Source of the DNA: Carnegiea gigantea
Lineage: Eukaryota > Streptophyta > Magnoliopsida > Caryophyllales > Cactaceae
Assembly: GCA_029747015.1 (NCBI GenBank)
Contig: JAKOGI010000433.1
Coordinates: 532,001-596,000, forward strand
DNA: 64,000 bases
Direction of reading: 5' to 3'
A model generated the notes under the pieces. The model saw nothing but the letters and a program-made list of their open reading frames with translations, was not told the DNA's origin and searched no databases. Positions within the stretch are counted from its first letter, which is position 1. Every line of letters begins with the position of its first letter. Made by a program: the position numbers and the translations under genes. Below, one piece after another: positions 60,711 through 64,000 of the stretch.

Positions 60711-62011
60711 TTGTGGTGGTGCTTAGAAGATTTCCCCATTTTTAGGCAAAGTCACTTCCCTTTTGAATTCGATCCAGGGATAGAAAGGACTTTTCATTCG
60801 AGGTGGAAGAAACCAAGGCTCGAGAAGCAAAGGCTTAAAGCCCAAGAAGCTTCTTCAAAAATGGCAGCAGGTGGAAGAGATCAAGGAAGGACACTTTGGG
60901 ATTTCATTACCCTGGGTATCTATGGGATCACTTCAAGCATTATAAGGCTAACTGTGGAAGCTCATAATTTTGAGCTCGAACCGGCTCTTATATCCATGGT
61001 GCAACAATCTCGATTTGGAGGCCCCCCGATAGAGGATCTCAATCTCCACCTCTCGGTCTTTTTAGAGGTGTGTGATACTTTGAAGCTCAATCGAGTTTCA
61101 ACCGACATCATACGACTGCGATTGTTTCAATTTTTATTAAGGGACAAGGCATGGGTACGGCTTCATTCATTGCCTCTGGGGTCGATAACCACCTGGGATG
61201 AGCTCACCAAGGCTTTCTTTGCTAAGTTCTTTCCTTCTAGCAAGACAGCAAGTTTAAGGAATCAAATCACAACTTTTGCCTAACGGGAGGATGAGACACT
61301 AGATGAAGCTTGGAAGCTGTCTAAAGATTTATTGCGGTTATGCCCACATCATGGACTCTAAAAGTGGATGATCATTCAAACCTTTTGAATGGAGTCACTC
61401 AACTGGTGCAGTCTACCGTAGATGCGGCGGCAGGTGGCACTTTGATGAGAAAGATGGAAGATGAGGCCTATAACTTGATTGAGGATATAGCACTTAATAA
61501 CTACCAATGGTCCAATGAGAGAAGCCAACCCAAGAGGGTTAGAGGTAACTTGGAACTTGATGCTCTCACTTTACTTTCTACTAAAGTGGATGTCACAACT
61601 CAAAGGTTGAGACATTGAAATGTAAATTCTGTTAATTCAAATGCCCTTTCCCCACCATAGGAAATTTGTGGTTCTGTTGATCCTTTGACTATGAATTGCC
61701 AAGTTAGGGTCCTTTTGCTGAAGATGTTAGTGACCAAGTCAACATGTCAACAATTATAAACCTAGACCAACCAATGACCCTTTTTTCAACACTTACAATC
61801 CGGGTTGAAGGAATCACCCTAATTTTTCATATATGTCTAACATCCCTCCTGTGCCTTAATTAAACGCTAGACCATCCTCGGATTTCAAAGACCACCCTAC
61901 CCTAAACAGGAACTTCAAAAATCTAACTTAATGGCCATGATGGAGAGTATGCTATTGGTACAATAAAAGCAAGATGAGCATATCAAGCAATTAGCCTCTA
62001 TGATTGATGTG
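60711..62011 (+). pseudogene. gag: Element C gag, first part, copy 2 (better preserved)
   Basis: The frame 60711-61283 (190 codons) is open here, while copy 1 has stops at positions equal to its codons 98 and 128. It carries the capsid blocks DLNLHLSVFLEVCDTLKLNR, LRLRLFQFLLRDKAWVRLHS and TTWDELTKAFFAKFFPS. After the TAA at 61281 it has the same stops and frameshift as copy 1 because the rest lies in the identical tract. It is cut by D at 62012. Confidence 0.85.
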
Positions 62012-62210
62012 CTTAGTGTACGAGCATTTGGAGTGTAATTTTAAAGCCGCAAGCATACAGCTATCGTCGTAGTACTTGAGGGTCGTATCTTCAGAGATAA
62101 GGATGAAATTATTGCCACACACTATTAATCTAATTCATTTCTAGCTAAAACTGAACATATTCATTGCAAGAAAAGCTAATCTAATTAATCATTAACAACT
62201 CACATGATTT
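61315..62210 (+). repeat. 896-bp tract identical to 35599-36494
   Basis: Partner of the tract in copy 1; see that entry. Confidence 0.9.
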
Positions 62211-63205
62211 TATAAGGCCTAGCAAACTTTAAGATAATAGAGCAAACTCCAATATAGCTCATTACATTATCTAAATAAAAGATAAGGAAAATGAAACCAA
62301 ACAATTAGCTAAACTAGATTTTTAACAAGGTTGAGTAAACAAAATACTTACTGAATGAAATGGAGAAAAGGGAGCAAAAAGTCCGTTTTGCCAAGCCACG
62401 GAAACTGGGACAGGCGCTTCCTTGCCAAACTAAGCTCACCCCACCTCACAATGTTGATAATCACGCATCCACAAACCAACTCAAACCTCCACAGCCTAGA
62501 TTACGATGCATAACCTAGAGAACCGAAAAACGGGAGGAAGGGACAGAGCTCAGACTGAATGAACTCAAGACAAACACCAATTCGACGAAGATGATGCCAA
62601 CACATGGCACTCGAACAAACAAAAAGAAGAAGCAGGATAGAATAGAACAACAGGAAAGGGGAAGGGATGTTGAACTCAACCATCAAGTAACCCAGAACCA
62701 AGTAACAAATGAGCTTCCAAGCTCGTTAAAAATGGCGGAAACACCACTACCAAAGCTTCAAAAAGAGCGAAAACAAGGGAGGGGAAAAACTGAAATTAAT
62801 CAAAACCAAACCCGAAAATGCTATTACAACTGAAGATTGTGACAAACTACCCAAATCAACAAATTAAGCTTTGAATATACGAAATTGCAATCTAAAAAAT
62901 GAATCTAACATTCGAAATTCGAATAGATGAGAATAAATCCAGGCCCTAAATTACTAAAGTGCAATGGAAAGTAACTAAAAACCCAAAAAATTAAAACTTG
63001 AAAACTTAAACTAAAACCCAGACTCCCTAGCTCCATGCGCCGTAGCCTTGATTTATACTCAAGCCCCTTCAATCTCGGCCCTTTGATCGTGCCTGATGTG
63101 GATGGTGCTGATGATGTTGGGTTTGCTGATGGAGAGATAGTGAAGTGGATGAGGATGACTGTGGTGATGGTGGTGTCAATGGTGGTGTTGTTGTGGTGCC
63201 AGATC

Positions 63206-63248
<43 letters not shown>

Positions 63249-63533
63249 AGAGATGAAGAGGGATGTGGGGGTTCTTTAGTCCGATGGATCGAGAGAGAAG
63301 AGAGAGAAGGAGAAATGTGGAGTAAGTACGTCAGATAAGCATGGGGACTCAGTAGATTTTGGTTTTTTTTTTTCCTTTCTTGCTCTCTTTCCATCATTTC
63401 TTTCACAATTTTTCCCGATTTTCAGCACTGCAAAAATGAATCAAAACAAAATAAAAATCTAAATATAATAATTATTTCAAGCATAAATTAGGCATAAAGG
63501 TATCGTAAAAATATTGTATTTTTGGCGTGAACG
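62017..63533 (-). repeat. Element D 3' LTR, antisense, copy 2
   Basis: Matches 36301-37830, with CTTAG at 62012-62016. The terminal base is changed (GTGAACG in place of GTGAACA). A (GA)n run lies at about 63207-63246. Confidence 0.86.
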
Positions 63534-64000
63534 AATACCCTCACATAAATACTTTGCTCGTCCTCGAGTAAAACAATGAAACTACCCAAAATGAAATGGA
63601 AAATAAGAAGTAAAAAATCCTAACTCACTTCCGCACGAATCACGGTTGTATTTAGCGTATGCAATGAGCCCTTTAAACCTCTCAGTTTTCTAACTGGATG
63701 AGTGAGGTCTTGTGAGGATTTTTGAATGAAATACCCACAAAAAATCTTTTCAAAGACGAAGGAAAATCTTTTTGATTTTTTTCAAAACATGAACATACAT
63801 ACAAGTACTGGGAAATTATGTACATGACTTAAGCAATTGGAATACCCTAGTAACCAAATCGCCAAATTATATATAAATGGAATGAACAATCAAGAGATAA
63901 CTAAGTCAAAGGAAGTATCCCGACTCTCATTTTTCACCCCACGCACAATATGTAATGATATATACACCTTGGTGCATGTGCCAAAGCATAGCAACCCTTA
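63534..64000 (-). other. Element D 3' non-coding interior, copy 2, cut by the window edge
   Basis: Matches 37831-38294 to the last base of the window, so the duplication continues beyond it. Confidence 0.75.

Larger units (their letters stand above)
52684..64000 (+). repeat. Direct segmental duplication, copy 2 (runs off the window)
   Basis: It matches 25435-38294 in order and orientation. Differences in structure are a deletion equal to 25470-26639 right after the start, and a deletion with filler in the D 5' LTR. The start of copy 2 lies 27.25 kb after that of copy 1, which would be the unit length of a tandem duplication. Confidence 0.88.

Overview
The window looks like intergenic heterochromatin from a flowering-plant nuclear genome, probably a eudicot. 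It is AT-rich and almost wholly made of nested, decayed LTR retrotransposons (Ty1/copia and Ty3/gypsy families known from plants) plus a LINE tail. I found no host protein-coding gene, no tRNA or rRNA gene, and no CRISPR array. Every recognisable coding sequence is a retroelement gene, and each carries stop codons, frameshifts or deletions.

Layout. (1) 1-1972: unassigned. (2) 1973-12254: a fairly young, nearly complete Ty1/copia element of Sirevirus type (element A). It has 1.57-kb LTRs, a gag, a pol with most of the reverse transcriptase deleted, a third ORF after pol, and a triple polypurine tract. (3) A sits inside an older antisense gypsy element (E), whose leader, primer-binding site and about 3.0-kb LTR run from 12260 to 16536. 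(4) 16537-22904: old debris, including a minus-strand gypsy integrase remnant and a LINE 3' end with poly(A). (5) 22905-51085: a nest of three gypsy-type elements. C is Athila-like and has an unusual three-LTR structure. D is a gag-only, non-autonomous element inserted in the gag of C. B is a chromovirus (Tekay/Del-like) with 3.5-kb LTRs inserted in the gag of D. (6) 51086-52683: unassigned AT-rich sequence. (7) 52684-64000: a second, directly oriented copy of 25435-38294, cut off by the window edge.

The main result is a rearrangement history that can be read from target-site duplications. B and C LTRs are each broken and joined to the other at two reciprocal junctions (32331/32332 and 50998/50999). 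Inverting 32332-50998 on paper makes both LTRs whole again, gives B matching 5-bp target duplications (ACTCG), gives D matching ones (CTAAG), and puts the two separated halves of the D gag in one frame and the two halves of the C gag back in order. Inferred order of events: C, then D into C, then B into D, then the 18.7-kb inversion, then a direct duplication (unit about 27.2 kb if tandem), then point decay. On top of roughly 4-5% divergence between the two copies lies an 896-bp stretch (35599-36494 = 61315-62210) with no differences, as expected from recent gene conversion.

Nothing here forms a working gene system, and I did not find a new defence, metabolic or regulatory pathway. The value of the window is the retrotransposon structure: the gag-only family D, the copia third ORF, the protease-RNase H deletion in C and the rearrangement record. 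All comparisons were made by eye from the sequence; percentages are counts over sampled stretches.
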